A stretch of 49,248 bases of DNA from Alteromonadaceae bacterium UBA2620 (GCA_002339125.1 DDJQ01000034.1:6460-55707); one strand, 5' to 3'. Positions 1-8,895 are shown, numbered from the stretch's first letter. Translations and numbers: made by a program. Notes: a model not told the origin generated them from the letters alone.

Positions 1-1395
1 TCAAGAACCGGCCGAGCCGCTAAAGAATGCCATGGGAACAAATACCGTAGACAGCACTACCGCTATCCCCACCAGCGCGCTGGAAATTTGGGTCATGGAT
101 TTTTTGGTAGCTTCTTTGGCATCGAGGCCTTCTTCTTCCATCAGGCGCTCGACGTTTTCTACCACCACGATGGCGTCATCCACCAACAGGCCGATAGCCA
201 GCACCATGGCAAACATGGTCAGTACGTTGATACTAAAACCGAAGGCATAGAGCACAGCAAAGGTACCCAACAGCACTACCGGTACGGCAATGGTTGGTAC
301 CAGCGTCGCACGCCAGTTTTGCAGGAATAACAGCATCACGAAGAAGACCAGCACCACCGCTTCGACCAGGGTTTTTACCACTGAGCTAATCGACAGCTTG
401 ATAAATGGTGACGAGTCTACCGGATACACAATTTCAACATTGTCGGGCAGGTTAACCGCCAGTTCTTCGACCCGCTTTTTAACCGCATCGATAGTCTCTA
501 ACGCATTGGCACCACTTGCCAGACTGACCGCCATACCCGCTGCTGGTCGGCGCTTATAACGGGCAATAAAGCTGTAGTTTTCAGAACCCAGCTCGACCTT
601 GGCTACATCTCTTAAACGCACCTGAGAACCATCAGTATTTACTCTGAGTACTATATTCTCGAAATCTTCAGCGGTTTTTAACAACGACTGAGCGGTGATG
701 GTAGCGTTGATTTGCTGGCCCTCAACCGCTGGCATACCGCCCAGTTGACCAGCCGAAATATCGGTGTTTTGCGTTTGTACTGCGGCCCGCACATCCACCG
801 GCGTGAGGTTATAACTGTACAGTTTATCCGGGTCCAGCCAGATTCGCATGGAGCGCTGCGCACCGAACACCCGCAAGTTACCCACGCCGTTGACCCGGGC
901 AATCTGATCCTGAAACTGCGACACCAGCATATCACTCAGATCAAACTGCGAGAGGCTGCCGTCTTTGGAATAAAAGCCAACGACCACTGCGAAGGCATCA
1001 TTGGACTTGTTTACGGTTACGCCCTGTTGTTGCACCTGGGTTGGCAGCAACGACATGGACGACTGTAACTTATTCTGCGTTTGCACCTGCGCGATATCAG
1101 GGTCGGTACCCGGCTCGAAGGTCAGGGTAATCGACATCCGCGCGTTTTCACTACTGGAAATAAAATAGCGTAAGTTGTCGATACCGGTCAGACTCTGTTC
1201 GATGACCTGGGTTACCGTATTTTCGATGGTTTCGGCCGAGGCCCCGGGATAAGCGGCGCTGATCGTCACCGACGGCGGCGCAACCTTGGGGTACTGCTCA
1301 ATGGGAAGCCCGCTAATTGACAGAATACCCGCCATCATAACGATGATAGCAAGTACCCAGGCAAACACCGGGCGGTCTATAAAAAAACGTGCCAT
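1..1395 (-). CDS. acrB: AcrB/MexB-type RND efflux permease, N-terminal part (cut by window edge)
   Basis: Inner-membrane proton-driven pump of the HAE1 RND family. It captures drugs or other amphiphiles from the periplasm and passes them to a TolC channel. The visible 464 residues begin with the typical MARFFIDRP start, then a first membrane helix, the porter domain (about 40-330) and helices 2 to 4. Helix 4 contains GLLVDDAIVVVENVE, with the paired aspartates of the proton relay. About 55% of the family length lies beyond base 1, so this is truncation by the window, not a broken gene. The start lies 32 bp after the stop of the fusion-protein gene at 1428-2552, so the two form an operon. The substrate cannot be told from sequence. 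Confidence 0.93.
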   Translation of the reverse strand: MARFFIDRPVFAWVLAIIVMMAGILSISGLPIEQYPKVAPPSVTISAAYPGASAETIENTVTQVIEQSLTGIDNLRYFISSSENARMSITLTFEPGTDPDIAQVQTQNKLQSSMSLLPTQVQQQGVTVNKSNDAFAVVVGFYSKDGSLSQFDLSDMLVSQFQDQIARVNGVGNLRVFGAQRSMRIWLDPDKLYSYNLTPVDVRAAVQTQNTDISAGQLGGMPAVEGQQINATITAQSLLKTAEDFENIVLRVNTDGSQVRLRDVAKVELGSENYSFIARYKRRPAAGMAVSLASGANALETIDAVKKRVEELAVNLPDNVEIVYPVDSSPFIKLSISSVVKTLVEAVVLVFFVMLLFLQNWRATLVPTIAVPVVLLGTFAVLYAFGFSINVLTMFAMVLAIGLLVDDAIVVVENVERLMEEEGLDAKEATKKSMTQISSALVGIAVVLSTVFVPMAFFSGSAGS

Positions 1396-1427
1396 ATAAG
1401 ATGATTTCCTGAATTAGTTAACGCGCG

Positions 1428-2552
1428 TTAGCCCTGAGGCTGCCATGGCTTGGTATTGACCTGAGCACCCGGTTTTACCTTCTGGTAACCGGCAACAATC
1501 ACTTTATCGCCAGCGGCCACACCGCTGGTTACGATGTACTGATCACCGTAGCTGCCGGCAATGGTAATGGTGCGCGCTTCAACTTTATTCTCAGCATTAA
1601 CAACCATCACTGAAAGCGAGGTATCAGGCTGGCGCGTGGCGGCACGCTGAGGCACCAGTATCTCCTGGGTATTGGAGATATTCACCCGGGCCTTAGTAAA
1701 CATACCTGGCATCAACAGTGAATCAGGGTTAGGGAACTCGGCACGCAGGGCAACTGCACCGGTGGTTTCATCAACAGTCACTTCTGAAAATTTAAGCTCA
1801 CCGGTGTGCTCATAGCTTTCGCCGGTCATGTCATCAAGCACTAAAGTTACTGGCAGTGTGCCACTTTCCTGCATAGCACGACGCAGTTTTAAAATGCCTT
1901 TACCAGATTGCTGCATATCCACATAAATCGGGTCTAACTGAGTAATAGTTGCCAATTGCTGCGTCTGATTAGAGGTCACCAATGCACCCACTGTCATGTA
2001 AGAGCGACTGATCTGGCCGCTGATCGGTGCATAAACCTTAGTAAAATCGAGGTCTACCTGAGCGAGCTCTACCGCCGCTTTAGCCACGCTGATTTGCGCA
2101 TCAGCCTGCTCTGCCTGGGCAATTGCGTCATCATATTCCTGTTGACTAACTGCATTCTTATTCAGCAACCCCTTGAAACGTTCGGCTTTGGCTTCCAGTG
2201 TTTTGCGATTTGCTTCAGCACTTTTCACATCGGCTTTAGCGCTGGCTAACTGAGCGGCATAGCGTGAATCATCAATTTGATACAGTTGCTGGCCTTTCTC
2301 CACAAACGCGCCTTCTTCAAACAAACGCTCGGTGATGACACCTTCTACCTGTGGACGCACCTGTGACTGCCGTAGTGGACTTACACGACCGGGCAAAGTA
2401 ACCGTATTTTCAACGGGTTGCAGGACAACCTCGAGAACAGAAACAGTAGGAGGCGGGGGCTGACCACCACCAGCGGCTTGAGGAGCAGGTTCCTGTGAAC
2501 AACCTGATATTGCAATAATCGATATTGCGGCTATTACCAATTTTTTGATCAT
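1428..2552 (-). CDS. acrA: AcrA/MexA-type membrane fusion lipoprotein of RND pump
   Basis: Periplasmic adaptor that links the AcrB-type permease to an outer membrane channel. The 374-residue protein starts with a lipoprotein signal peptide whose lipobox ends ISGC (Cys about 18), then a proline-rich linker. A biotinyl-lipoyl-like half motif, a long alpha-helical hairpin (about residues 100-165, rich in Ala, Lys and Gln) and the beta-barrel and membrane-proximal domains follow. The length matches E. coli AcrA (397) closely. It is the first gene of the acrAB-type operon and is divergent from the AcrR-type repressor, whose putative operator lies about 80-100 bp upstream. No outer membrane partner is next to it, as in E. 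coli where TolC is encoded elsewhere. Confidence 0.93.
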   Translation of the reverse strand: MIKKLVIAAISIIAISGCSQEPAPQAAGGGQPPPPTVSVLEVVLQPVENTVTLPGRVSPLRQSQVRPQVEGVITERLFEEGAFVEKGQQLYQIDDSRYAAQLASAKADVKSAEANRKTLEAKAERFKGLLNKNAVSQQEYDDAIAQAEQADAQISVAKAAVELAQVDLDFTKVYAPISGQISRSYMTVGALVTSNQTQQLATITQLDPIYVDMQQSGKGILKLRRAMQESGTLPVTLVLDDMTGESYEHTGELKFSEVTVDETTGAVALRAEFPNPDSLLMPGMFTKARVNISNTQEILVPQRAATRQPDTSLSVMVVNAENKVEARTITIAGSYGDQYIVTSGVAAGDKVIVAGYQKVKPGAQVNTKPWQPQG

Positions 2553-2628
2553 AAATACTTTTACTTTAATGGTTCCTGAGGACTACTTGACAGGAAGACT
2601 GGACAAAAGGGTCTGTAAGTTATAGTTT

Positions 2629-2652
2629 AAAATACATTCATGTATGTATGTT
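2629..2652. promoter_or_regulatory. AcrR-like operator in the acrA/acrR intergenic region
   Basis: The bottom strand of this 24-bp stretch reads ACATACATACATGAATGTAT near its centre. It aligns at about three quarters of positions with the palindromic AcrR operator of E. coli as I remember it (core ACATACAT and TGAATGTAT). It lies between the divergent acrA and acrR-like genes, where autoregulation by a TetR repressor is expected. It also covers the upstream ATG at 2648, which argues that the repressor starts at 2678. The match is by eye; binding is inferred. Confidence 0.6.
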
Positions 2653-2677
2653 GTCAATCAGCCCAAAAAGTCAGAAT

Positions 2678-3286
2678 ATGCGACGAACGAAAGAAGAAGC
2701 CGAACAAACCAGAAACGCCATTCTGGAAGCTGCAGTAGACGTCTTTACCGAAAAGGGCGTAGCGCGCGCAACGTTAGAACAAATTGCTAAAGCAGCGAAT
2801 GTTACCCGGGGCGCCGTTTACTGGCATTTCAAAAACAAAACTGACATCTTTGTGGCTCTTCACGATGAGCTTCATCGCCCATTTATACAAGACTTAGTAG
2901 ACGGGCTGGAGAATACCGGCGATGATCCACTCCAAAGTCTCAAAAGCTACTGCATTGAGCTGGTAACCCGTTTAGAAGATGACCTGTACCTGCGCCGTGT
3001 GCTTTCACTTTTTTTACTGAAATGCGACTACACCGGCAGCCTGCAGGTATGTCAGGAGCGAACCATTGATGCCCGCCGGGAAAAGAGTGAAGTCCTGTCA
3101 AAATTTTTCGAAAAAGCACAATCCAAAGGCACCTTATCGGCAGATCTGGATCCAAAGACACTGACTCTGGCACTCAACTGCTTTATGCGTGGCATTGCCA
3201 TGGAATATCTGGAAAATGCCGACACTATGTCTATACGTGAGGAAGCCCCAAAACTGTTCAGTGTTTTTTTCAGAAAGTGGAATTAA
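2678..3286 (+). CDS. acrR: TetR-family repressor, AcrR-like
   Basis: Local transcriptional repressor of the divergent acrAB-type pump, inferred from position and similarity. From the ATG at 2678 the protein (202 aa) begins MRRTKEEAEQTRNAIL, closely following AcrR. It has a TetR helix-turn-helix at about residues 10-55 (IAKAANVTRGAVYWHF) and a helical ligand-binding C-terminal domain. An in-frame ATG at 2648 would add ten residues but sits inside the putative operator. I prefer 2678 because the homologous N-terminus begins there, although the Shine-Dalgarno signal is weak for either choice. Ligands are typically drugs or dyes in this family; none can be assigned here. Confidence 0.88.
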   Translation: MRRTKEEAEQTRNAILEAAVDVFTEKGVARATLEQIAKAANVTRGAVYWHFKNKTDIFVALHDELHRPFIQDLVDGLENTGDDPLQSLKSYCIELVTRLEDDLYLRRVLSLFLLKCDYTGSLQVCQERTIDARREKSEVLSKFFEKAQSKGTLSADLDPKTLTLALNCFMRGIAMEYLENADTMSIREEAPKLFSVFFRKWN

Positions 3287-3378
3287 CCGGTTTATAATTA
3301 AGAGACGTTGGTTATTCTGGCTGCGCTACACTCGGTTTAACGGGTGTTAGGTCATGAAGTTTGGGACGGGTTATTGAG

Positions 3379-3819
3379 TCAGCCAAAGAACGTCCGTATC
3401 TGTTCAGCATCTACCGCAAAGCCTGCTTTGCCGGCGAGATCAATTGCTATATCCAGTTCAGTCACATATTCCACGTTAATATTATGGGGCTCATAGAGCT
3501 TTTTGATTTGCCTTACGGAGGTAATCTTCGTGCGTGACTTTTCGGTAACAATATACACCTGCACCAGCCCGGCAGCTATTGCTCTGCCGATACGCTCGGT
3601 GAGCGCGCGCTCTGCTTCAGGCACTAACAGGCTTTCACCATCCAGCACAACAATGTCGGCCCAGCGCAACATGCCACTCTTGTATACCGTGCCGGCATAG
3701 GTGAGGCCGAAGTTTTCCACACATTCGGTGTTCCATGGACCTTTGGCATTCACCAACACAATGTCATTTACCATGGTTAGAGCAAAATCACCGTGCTGCT
3801 TAATGTACCTGATATCCAT
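3379..3819 (-). CDS. Hypothetical 146-aa protein, STAS/SpoIIAA-like shape
   Basis: I do not recognise a named family. From the in-frame ATG at 3819 the protein starts MDIRYIKQHGDF. A TTG 15 bases upstream is possible but has a weak ribosome site. It alternates predicted strands and helices: a short N-terminal strand pair, then LVNAKGPWN, a helix, ADIVVLDGES, and a last helix pair. This reminds me of the STAS-like or SpoIIAA-like fold seen in small marine bacterial proteins. There is no signal peptide and no membrane segment, so it is probably cytosolic. It is convergent with the AcrR gene and separated by a hairpin from the CBS-domain gene behind it, so it is likely its own unit. Confidence 0.7.
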   Translation of the reverse strand: MDIRYIKQHGDFALTMVNDIVLVNAKGPWNTECVENFGLTYAGTVYKSGMLRWADIVVLDGESLLVPEAERALTERIGRAIAAGLVQVYIVTEKSRTKITSVRQIKKLYEPHNINVEYVTELDIAIDLAGKAGFAVDAEQIRTFFG

Positions 3820-3865
3820 ATTTTCATTCCGCAAGCAAACTTATTTTTAAGTGTAGCAAAAGCGG

Positions 3866-3898
3866 GCCTGCCGCGACACAGGGTTGTCGCGAACAGGC
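3866..3898 (-). terminator. Strong hairpin after the CBS-domain gene
   Basis: Stem segments GCCTG (3866-3870) and CGCGACA (3872-3878) pair with TGTCGCG (3885-3891) and CAGGC (3894-3898), a near-continuous 12-bp stem with a 6-base loop. It lies just downstream of the CBS-domain gene on the minus strand and is followed there by CCGCTTTTGC, a short and imperfect U run. This is a probable intrinsic terminator, though weak in its tail. Confidence 0.6.
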
Positions 3899-3915
3899 AA
3901 GGTGTGATTTAGCGG

Positions 3916-4479
3916 CTAAGCAGCAATAATATGGGATAGTGCCGCAAAGGAGGGCTGGGACTGAATATCCAGTGGGATCCGCAAGATGCGGGCAATGTCG
4001 CTCACGCTGATTACTCCACGAATTTCATGGGCCACCTTATCAATCACCAGGCAATGCATGGCACCATTCTCGCGCAGGGCATTCACGACGTCAGACACAC
4101 TCGACAGCTTCAGCTCGCTGTAGTCGAATGCCTGCAACATGGATTTAGGTTGCATCATATCCACCACCAGCAGCTCCGACCGCGGTATTCCCAATTGAAC
4201 TACCCGTTGGAGTATTTTCTGCTCTGTAATATCAGCAAACGTGACTATACCAACAAACTGTTCACGCTGGTCGAGCACCAGTTTCATTTTCACATGTGAC
4301 TGACGCATCAGTTTTTCCAGCTCTACGGCTTTTACGTTGCCGTCAATCACCAGCGGTTGGTGATCGTGAAAATCGGTGAAAATACTCAGCGCTGACGACG
4401 CTAACTCAACATGCTCAAAGATATCCGGATGAGCGAGCGTATCAATAGATTCGGTTTTGCACAGGGTTAAATTATGCAT
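3916..4479 (-). CDS. CBS-pair domain protein
   Basis: A 187-residue cytosolic protein made almost only of two CBS motifs (about residues 35-90 and 110-170), the second with the typical GAMHCLVID...IRGVISVSDI pattern. CBS pairs bind adenine nucleotides and act as regulatory modules. Here there is no attached enzyme or channel, so it presumably acts on a partner. The ATG at 4479 has a GAGG ribosome site about 8 bases upstream. It is flanked by a hairpin terminator on its 3' side and stands alone. The ligand and partner cannot be read from the sequence. Confidence 0.82.
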   Translation of the reverse strand: MHNLTLCKTESIDTLAHPDIFEHVELASSALSIFTDFHDHQPLVIDGNVKAVELEKLMRQSHVKMKLVLDQREQFVGIVTFADITEQKILQRVVQLGIPRSELLVVDMMQPKSMLQAFDYSELKLSSVSDVVNALRENGAMHCLVIDKVAHEIRGVISVSDIARILRIPLDIQSQPSFAALSHIIAA

Positions 4480-4549
4480 GGATTTATCCTCATTTAATTA
4501 ATTTCTATGCGTCTGTATGCACTATTGCACGACGCAGATAAGGCTGAAA

Positions 4550-4858
4550 TTAACTCATTGAGGGGGGCGCTCTGATACCGTAATGAGAGCGATAGGCGTG
4601 CGGGTTTCGACCCTGATAAGTGAATGCAGAATGGAAAAGATGTACTTCAGAAGTCGACGCGTACGGCGGCAGGTAGCCATCAAAATCGGTGTCACTCTCA
4701 TCACTGATTTCAATGCTATCGGCAGCATTAGCATCAACGACAACGTCCTGTAGATCAACACGCTGAACTCCGACGCTGTGATCATCATGCAGCACAGTGC
4801 TAACAGCGGGACACCCCACCATTGCCACCATCACTACTAACAATCTTAACCAGTTCAT
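4550..4858 (-). CDS. Small secreted hypothetical protein
   Basis: About 102 residues from the ATG at 4858, which begins MNWLRLLVVMVAMVGCPAVS, a clear hydrophobic signal sequence; a lipobox-like VGC suggests a possible lipoprotein. The mature part is acidic in the middle (DVVVDANAADSIEISDESD) and then rich in Tyr, His and Pro. An open frame extends upstream to 4942, but those residues lack signal-peptide character, so I place the start at 4858. No family was recognised. It lies between yceI and the CBS-domain gene, both on the same strand, with more than 60 bp on each side. Confidence 0.55.
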   Translation of the reverse strand: MNWLRLLVVMVAMVGCPAVSTVLHDDHSVGVQRVDLQDVVVDANAADSIEISDESDTDFDGYLPPYASTSEVHLFHSAFTYQGRNPHAYRSHYGIRAPPSMS

Positions 4859-4984
4859 CTGAGTACCATGTGCTAAAGGATATACATTTACAGACTTACA
4901 ATGGTTGGTATTGGTTCCAAAGGAAAGGCTGTTACCGACCAACTGATATTAAATTACGTCGAACTGCCAGGCTGGCGGTAAAAT

Positions 4985-5016
4985 GCGGTAGCGCGGGCCA
5001 AGCCTGTTGCTACCGC
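4985..5016 (-). terminator. Putative terminator after yceI
   Basis: Perfect 8-bp inverted repeat: GCGGTAGC (4985-4992) with GCTACCGC (5009-5016), loop 16 bases. On the minus strand, downstream of yceI, it is followed by ATTTTACC, a short U-rich tail. The long loop makes it only a moderate candidate. Confidence 0.5.
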
Positions 5017-5058
5017 CCAGAGTGCTGAGGATGTGAAGAAAAAGCTCTCTGTGAAAAA

Positions 5059-5631
5059 CTACTTAGCCTGGGCTTCGGTGGTCAGGCGTAATGTAATTTC
5101 ATCGCCTACATAAGGCACGTACTGGTCGATACCGAAATCAGAACGCTTAATCACCGTTTCTGCATCAAAGCCAATGGCCTGCTTTTTCGACATCGGGTGT
5201 TCACCCATGCCATTTAAAGTTGCGTCCATAGTGACTGTCTTAGTGGTGCCCTTAATAGTCAGGTCACCAGTAACAGCAAACTTGTTATCGCCTTTTGGCA
5301 CAACGTTGGTGCTTACAAAAGTCGCTTTGGGATACGTCGCCGCATCAAACCATTCTTCACCAAGGAACTCCTCAGTTAGCTTGTCTACAAACGTATCAAC
5401 CGTTTCGATGCTAACAGAAATGGCAATATCACTTTGAGCCGGCTTTTCGGCATCGTAAGTAATGGTGCCTTCAGCTCCGGCGAATACGGCGGTAGGCGTT
5501 GAAAAGCCAAAGTGACTCCATGAAGCCACTGCAAAGGTATGCGTAGGGTCTACCGAATAGCTGGTCGGTGCTGCAAAAGCTGATACGCTGAAAAGCGCGC
5601 TAAGAAGAATAGTAGATATTCGTTTATTCAT
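5059..5631 (-). CDS. yceI: YceI-family periplasmic lipocalin-like protein
   Basis: A 190-residue protein with a signal peptide (about residues 1-21, cleavage near AFAA) and the YceI domain over the rest. Landmarks are YSVDPTHTFAVASWSHFGFS at the start, the GDLTIKGTTKTVTMDATL strands and the RSDFGIDQYVPYVGDEITL segment near the end. Members fold as a lipocalin-like barrel that binds long isoprenoid chains such as octaprenyl lipids. Their cellular role is poorly fixed but often linked to stress or base response. I use the ATG at 5631, preceded by AGGA at suitable spacing; a GTG codon one position earlier is less likely. It is a single gene followed by a candidate terminator. Confidence 0.92.
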   Translation of the reverse strand: MNKRISTILLSALFSVSAFAAPTSYSVDPTHTFAVASWSHFGFSTPTAVFAGAEGTITYDAEKPAQSDIAISVSIETVDTFVDKLTEEFLGEEWFDAATYPKATFVSTNVVPKGDNKFAVTGDLTIKGTTKTVTMDATLNGMGEHPMSKKQAIGFDAETVIKRSDFGIDQYVPYVGDEITLRLTTEAQAK

Positions 5632-5924
5632 CACAGATTCCTTTTGTTGTCTGAAAGAGTCATTGAATTTCGACTATTCTTACGTGATTAAAGGAATTTA
5701 GCTTTATCTATTAATTAAACGTTTCGTTCTGATTTATAGAATAAGTACAGGAACCAAACCGCTACAAACCATCCTAAGCCCTGTTTGATACCTTGCGTAG
5801 GCGCACGGGGTTTTCATTTGCGCATGATTCGGTAAAATACACAGCGAATTTACTTCTCCTGGATCAGCAGACAGGGCATAACTGAGCTGGCATTACCATT
5901 AACTTTATTATTGGAGCCATTGCT
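5632..5924. other. Divergent intergenic region yceI / deaminase
   Basis: About 290 bp without a gene. It must hold the yceI promoter (minus) and the deaminase promoter (plus). The part near yceI is AT-rich. I see no convincing purine riboswitch fold, no strong hairpin and no clear operator. Confidence 0.5.
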
Positions 5925-7283
5925 ATGTCTGCAGCACAGTCTATCTGGATAAAATCGCCGTTATATGTTTTTGCCCCCGACCAGTCTCAACCGGTCACCG
6001 GTCTGATAGTTAATCAGGGTAAAATTGAAACGCTTCTGTTTAATCATGACGCCCCTGCATCGCCCTGCGATGAAGTTTTCGACGCATCTGGTCTGGTGAT
6101 TTTGCCAGGGCTGATTAACACCCATCATCATTTTTATCAAACTCTCACCCGTGCCTGGGCACCAGTAGTGAATGAACCCTTGTTCCCATGGCTAAAAACC
6201 TTATATCCGGTATGGGCACGGCTCACGCCGGATGCCTTGCATCTGGCCACCCAGGTCGCTATGGCTGAACTACTGCTATCCGGCTGTACCACCGCCGCCG
6301 ATCACCATTACTTGTTTCCGGTAGGACTGGATAACGCCATCGATGTGCAGGTGGATGTAGTCAGGCAACTGGGCATGCGCGCTATGCTTACCCGCGGCTC
6401 AATGAGCCTTGGTGAAAAAGATGGCGGCTTACCTCCTCAGCACACCGTACAAACCGGTGAAGCCATTATTCGCGACAGCGAGCGACTTATTAGCCAGTAC
6501 CACGAGCGCGATACCGGCGCACAAATTCAAATTGCCCTGGCGCCCTGCTCACCATTCTCTGTTACCCGGGAAATTATGCAGGAAAGCGCTCAGCTGGCTA
6601 AGCGCGAAGATGTGCGCCTGCACACGCACCTGGCCGAAACGCTGGATGAAGAAGACTTCTGCTTGCAAACCTTCGGTATGCGTACCGTGGACTACCTGGA
6701 AAGTGTGGGCTGGCTGAACGACCGCACCTGGCTGGCGCATGGTATTCACTTTAATGAACAAGAAATTGCCCGGCTGGGTGCCGCCGGTACCGGTATTTGT
6801 CATTGCCCGGTGTCGAATATGCGTCTGGCTTCCGGGATCTGCCCTACGCTTGACCTTATTGAGGCCGGTGCACCGATTGGCTTAGGAGTAGATGGTTCAG
6901 CGTCTAACGATGCATCCAACATGATGTATGAAGCCCGTCAGGCGCTGTATCTGCAACGTTTAAAATACGGCGCAGAAAAAATCACGCCGGAAGTGGTATT
7001 GCGCTGGGCGACCGAAGGCTCTGCCAGCGTATTGGGGCGCACAGATATTGGCGTCATAGCTGAGGGCACGCAGGCCGACCTGGCTCTGTTCAGTCTGGAT
7101 GACATCCGCTTCAGTGGCTCCCATGATCCGCTTGCTGCATTGATTCTGTGTGGCGCAGAAAGAGCCGAGCACGTTATGGTAGGGGGCCAGTGGCGGGTGA
7201 GTCATGGCCAGATAAACGGTCTTGACCTACCTGCTCTGCTAGCTCGCCACCGGGCTGCCGCCAGCAAACTTATCGCCGGGTAA
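5925..7283 (+). CDS. 8-oxoguanine deaminase-type amidohydrolase
   Basis: Cytosolic metal-dependent deaminase of the ATZ/TRZ branch of the amidohydrolase superfamily. The closest fit by motif pattern is 8-oxoguanine deaminase (converts 8-oxoguanine to urate). Of 452 residues, H67 and H69 lie in NTHHHF, the next metal-site histidine in LHTHLAET (H233, H235, with E238), then AHGIHF (H272) and GVDGSASND (D323). These are the expected metal ligands and catalytic acid in the right order. A GGAG ribosome site precedes the ATG by about 8 bases. It is a single gene with no purine-catabolism neighbours. Specificity for 8-oxoguanine rather than another aminated heterocycle is a family-level inference. 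Confidence 0.82.
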   Translation: MSAAQSIWIKSPLYVFAPDQSQPVTGLIVNQGKIETLLFNHDAPASPCDEVFDASGLVILPGLINTHHHFYQTLTRAWAPVVNEPLFPWLKTLYPVWARLTPDALHLATQVAMAELLLSGCTTAADHHYLFPVGLDNAIDVQVDVVRQLGMRAMLTRGSMSLGEKDGGLPPQHTVQTGEAIIRDSERLISQYHERDTGAQIQIALAPCSPFSVTREIMQESAQLAKREDVRLHTHLAETLDEEDFCLQTFGMRTVDYLESVGWLNDRTWLAHGIHFNEQEIARLGAAGTGICHCPVSNMRLASGICPTLDLIEAGAPIGLGVDGSASNDASNMMYEARQALYLQRLKYGAEKITPEVVLRWATEGSASVLGRTDIGVIAEGTQADLALFSLDDIRFSGSHDPLAALILCGAERAEHVMVGGQWRVSHGQINGLDLPALLARHRAAASKLIAG

Positions 7284-7602
7284 TCAGCCTTACCCAAGGC
7301 ACTGTGGCGGCCCCCACCACCACCTACTACGTAGGCATCAATTAGACGGTACTTTGGTAGCAATAAGGCCGCTAATTTACACCTAAAAGCCTTTAAACGA
7401 GTGAAAATTGTTTGTTAAACAGTCTTTACTGAATTGGCAAATAAAGCACATTATTTGAGCAATCAAAGCCGCTGTTTTTCACTTTTCAGCAAGCCAGATC
7501 ACCTGGCTGTTTGTTACAAAAATCACAATTTTTTAACTGTGGTCAGAACGACCAGAGGCAGGATTTACCCGGTAACGGTATGCCGCTACCGGGTACTATT
7601 TG
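7284..7602. other. Convergent intergenic region deaminase / ndh
   Basis: 319 bp between two converging genes. It holds a strong hairpin at 7566-7595 next to ndh, a small palindrome CCTACTACGTAGG at 7323-7335, and a TTGGTAGCA at 7354-7362 that weakly resembles the motif described for the alcohol locus. I see no gene. Confidence 0.5.
7566..7595 (-). terminator. Hairpin downstream of ndh
   Basis: TACCCGGTA (7566-7574) pairs perfectly with TACCGGGTA (7587-7595), and CGG/CCG inside can extend the stem. It sits just after the ndh stop on the minus strand. The tail there (AATCC) lacks a U run, so it may act as a transcript-end stabiliser or a bidirectional terminator; on the plus strand it is followed by a T-rich stretch. 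Confidence 0.5.
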
Positions 7603-8895
7603 TTAGTGAAGTTTTAATTTAGGGGTAACCAGGTTACTGACTTTGCGCATAAGCAGCATTAAAAAGCCCTTAAACCAGCCATGCACGGCAAACAAATGCA
7701 TATTATACAGGGATACGTACACCATCTTTGCCAGACGTCCCTCAATAAACATGGTGCTGTTGCTGAGTTTCCCCATCAGGCTGCCTACCGTTGAGTATTT
7801 ACTGAGATGCACCAGCGAGCCGTAATCGGTGTAGGTATAGGCCTGCATGGGTTTATGCATAAACAGGTTTTGCAGGTTTTTGGCCAGCAGACTTGCCATC
7901 TGGTGCGCCGACTGAGCCCGTGGTGGTACCCAGCTACCGTCTTTTTGCAGCACTCCACAACAGTCACCGATGGCAAAAATTTTATTATCCACAGTACTTT
8001 GCAGAGCAGGCGTTACCAGGATCTGATTAGCCTTGTTAAGTTCAAACAGGTTTAAATCGGTGAGAAACTCAGGCGCCTTAACCCCTGCTGACCACACCAT
8101 TAAGTCGGCTTCAATCAATACGTCTTCCGCAGTGACAAACCCTTCTTTATCCACTCTTTGTACCCGCGTATTCTCGCGTACTTCAATACCAAGCTTGGTA
8201 AGTGCACGGCGCGCAGAACCGGCAATCCGCTCGGGTAATGCAGGCAATATCCGCGGCCCCGCCTCGAGTATTGACACCTGCAGTTTGTCGGCCGACATTT
8301 CAGGCATACCATAGGCTCTGGCCAGGTTACTCACGTGGTGTAACTGAGCCGCCAGTTCAGTGCCGGTTGCCCCGGCCCCCACAATCGCAACATGGATCTT
8401 TTGCTTGGTAATACCTTCCTGATTGATCTTCAGTAACTGATTTAGCAGCGCACGGTGAAAGCGCTCGGCCTGAATCAGTGAGTCCAGACAATAACAGTGC
8501 TCACTAACGCCAAGGGTACCGAAATCATTGGTTATGCTACCGATAGCCATAACCAGATAATCATACTCCACAGTACGCTCCGGGAGGATTTCCAGGCCGT
8601 CTTCGTCGTATAACGGGTCGAGGTAGATACTTTGGTTGTCACGGTCGATATAGCTCATATTGCCGAGCTGAAACTGGTAATGGTGCTGGGCGGCGTGCAT
8701 ACGGTAGTCAACGCCGTCTGAGGCTTTATTAATGACCCCGGCAGCCACTTCATGAAGCAGGGGTTTCCAGACATGCGTGCGGCTACGGTCAACCAGTATT
8801 ATCTCGGCCAGCTTGCGCTTACCCAGTGTTTTACTTAGCCGGGTAACCAGCTCAAGACCACCGGCACCACCGCCTACAACTACGATTTTTTTCAT
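7603..8895 (-). CDS. ndh: Type II NADH:quinone oxidoreductase
   Basis: Single-subunit, non-proton-pumping NADH dehydrogenase that feeds electrons to quinone at the inner membrane. The 430-residue protein has a FAD Rossmann motif at its start (KKIVVVGGGAGGLE) and a second NAD-binding Rossmann motif near 165-175 (VAIVGAGATGTELA). It also has the conserved PPRAQSAHQMA segment and a C-terminal amphipathic membrane anchor ending in KLKLH, close to E. coli Ndh (434 aa, ending RLKLH). I start at the ATG at 8895, where homology begins, rather than at codons further upstream. A hairpin follows the gene. It stands beside, but divergent from, the alcohol locus. Confidence 0.95.
   Translation of the reverse strand: MKKIVVVGGGAGGLELVTRLSKTLGKRKLAEIILVDRSRTHVWKPLLHEVAAGVINKASDGVDYRMHAAQHHYQFQLGNMSYIDRDNQSIYLDPLYDEDGLEILPERTVEYDYLVMAIGSITNDFGTLGVSEHCYCLDSLIQAERFHRALLNQLLKINQEGITKQKIHVAIVGAGATGTELAAQLHHVSNLARAYGMPEMSADKLQVSILEAGPRILPALPERIAGSARRALTKLGIEVRENTRVQRVDKEGFVTAEDVLIEADLMVWSAGVKAPEFLTDLNLFELNKANQILVTPALQSTVDNKIFAIGDCCGVLQKDGSWVPPRAQSAHQMASLLAKNLQNLFMHKPMQAYTYTDYGSLVHLSKYSTVGSLMGKLSNSTMFIEGRLAKMVYVSLYNMHLFAVHGWFKGFLMLLMRKVSNLVTPKLKLH

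Noticed and set aside
4859..4942. Upstream extension of the small secreted protein
   Set aside because: The extra residues have no signal character, while the ATG at 4858 begins a good signal sequence.
5632..5924. Purine riboswitch before the 8-oxoguanine-deaminase-type gene
   Set aside because: I could not find the paired stems or conserved loops of a purine aptamer.
7323..7362. CCTACTACGTAGG palindrome and TTGGTAGCA as further copies of the alcohol-locus motif
   Set aside because: They lie between two converging genes where no promoter is expected, the core has a mismatch and the ACTT extension is missing.
7434..7622. 62-codon plus-strand frame overlapping the end of ndh
   Set aside because: Composition is unlike a protein, and it covers a hairpin and runs into the ndh gene on the other strand.
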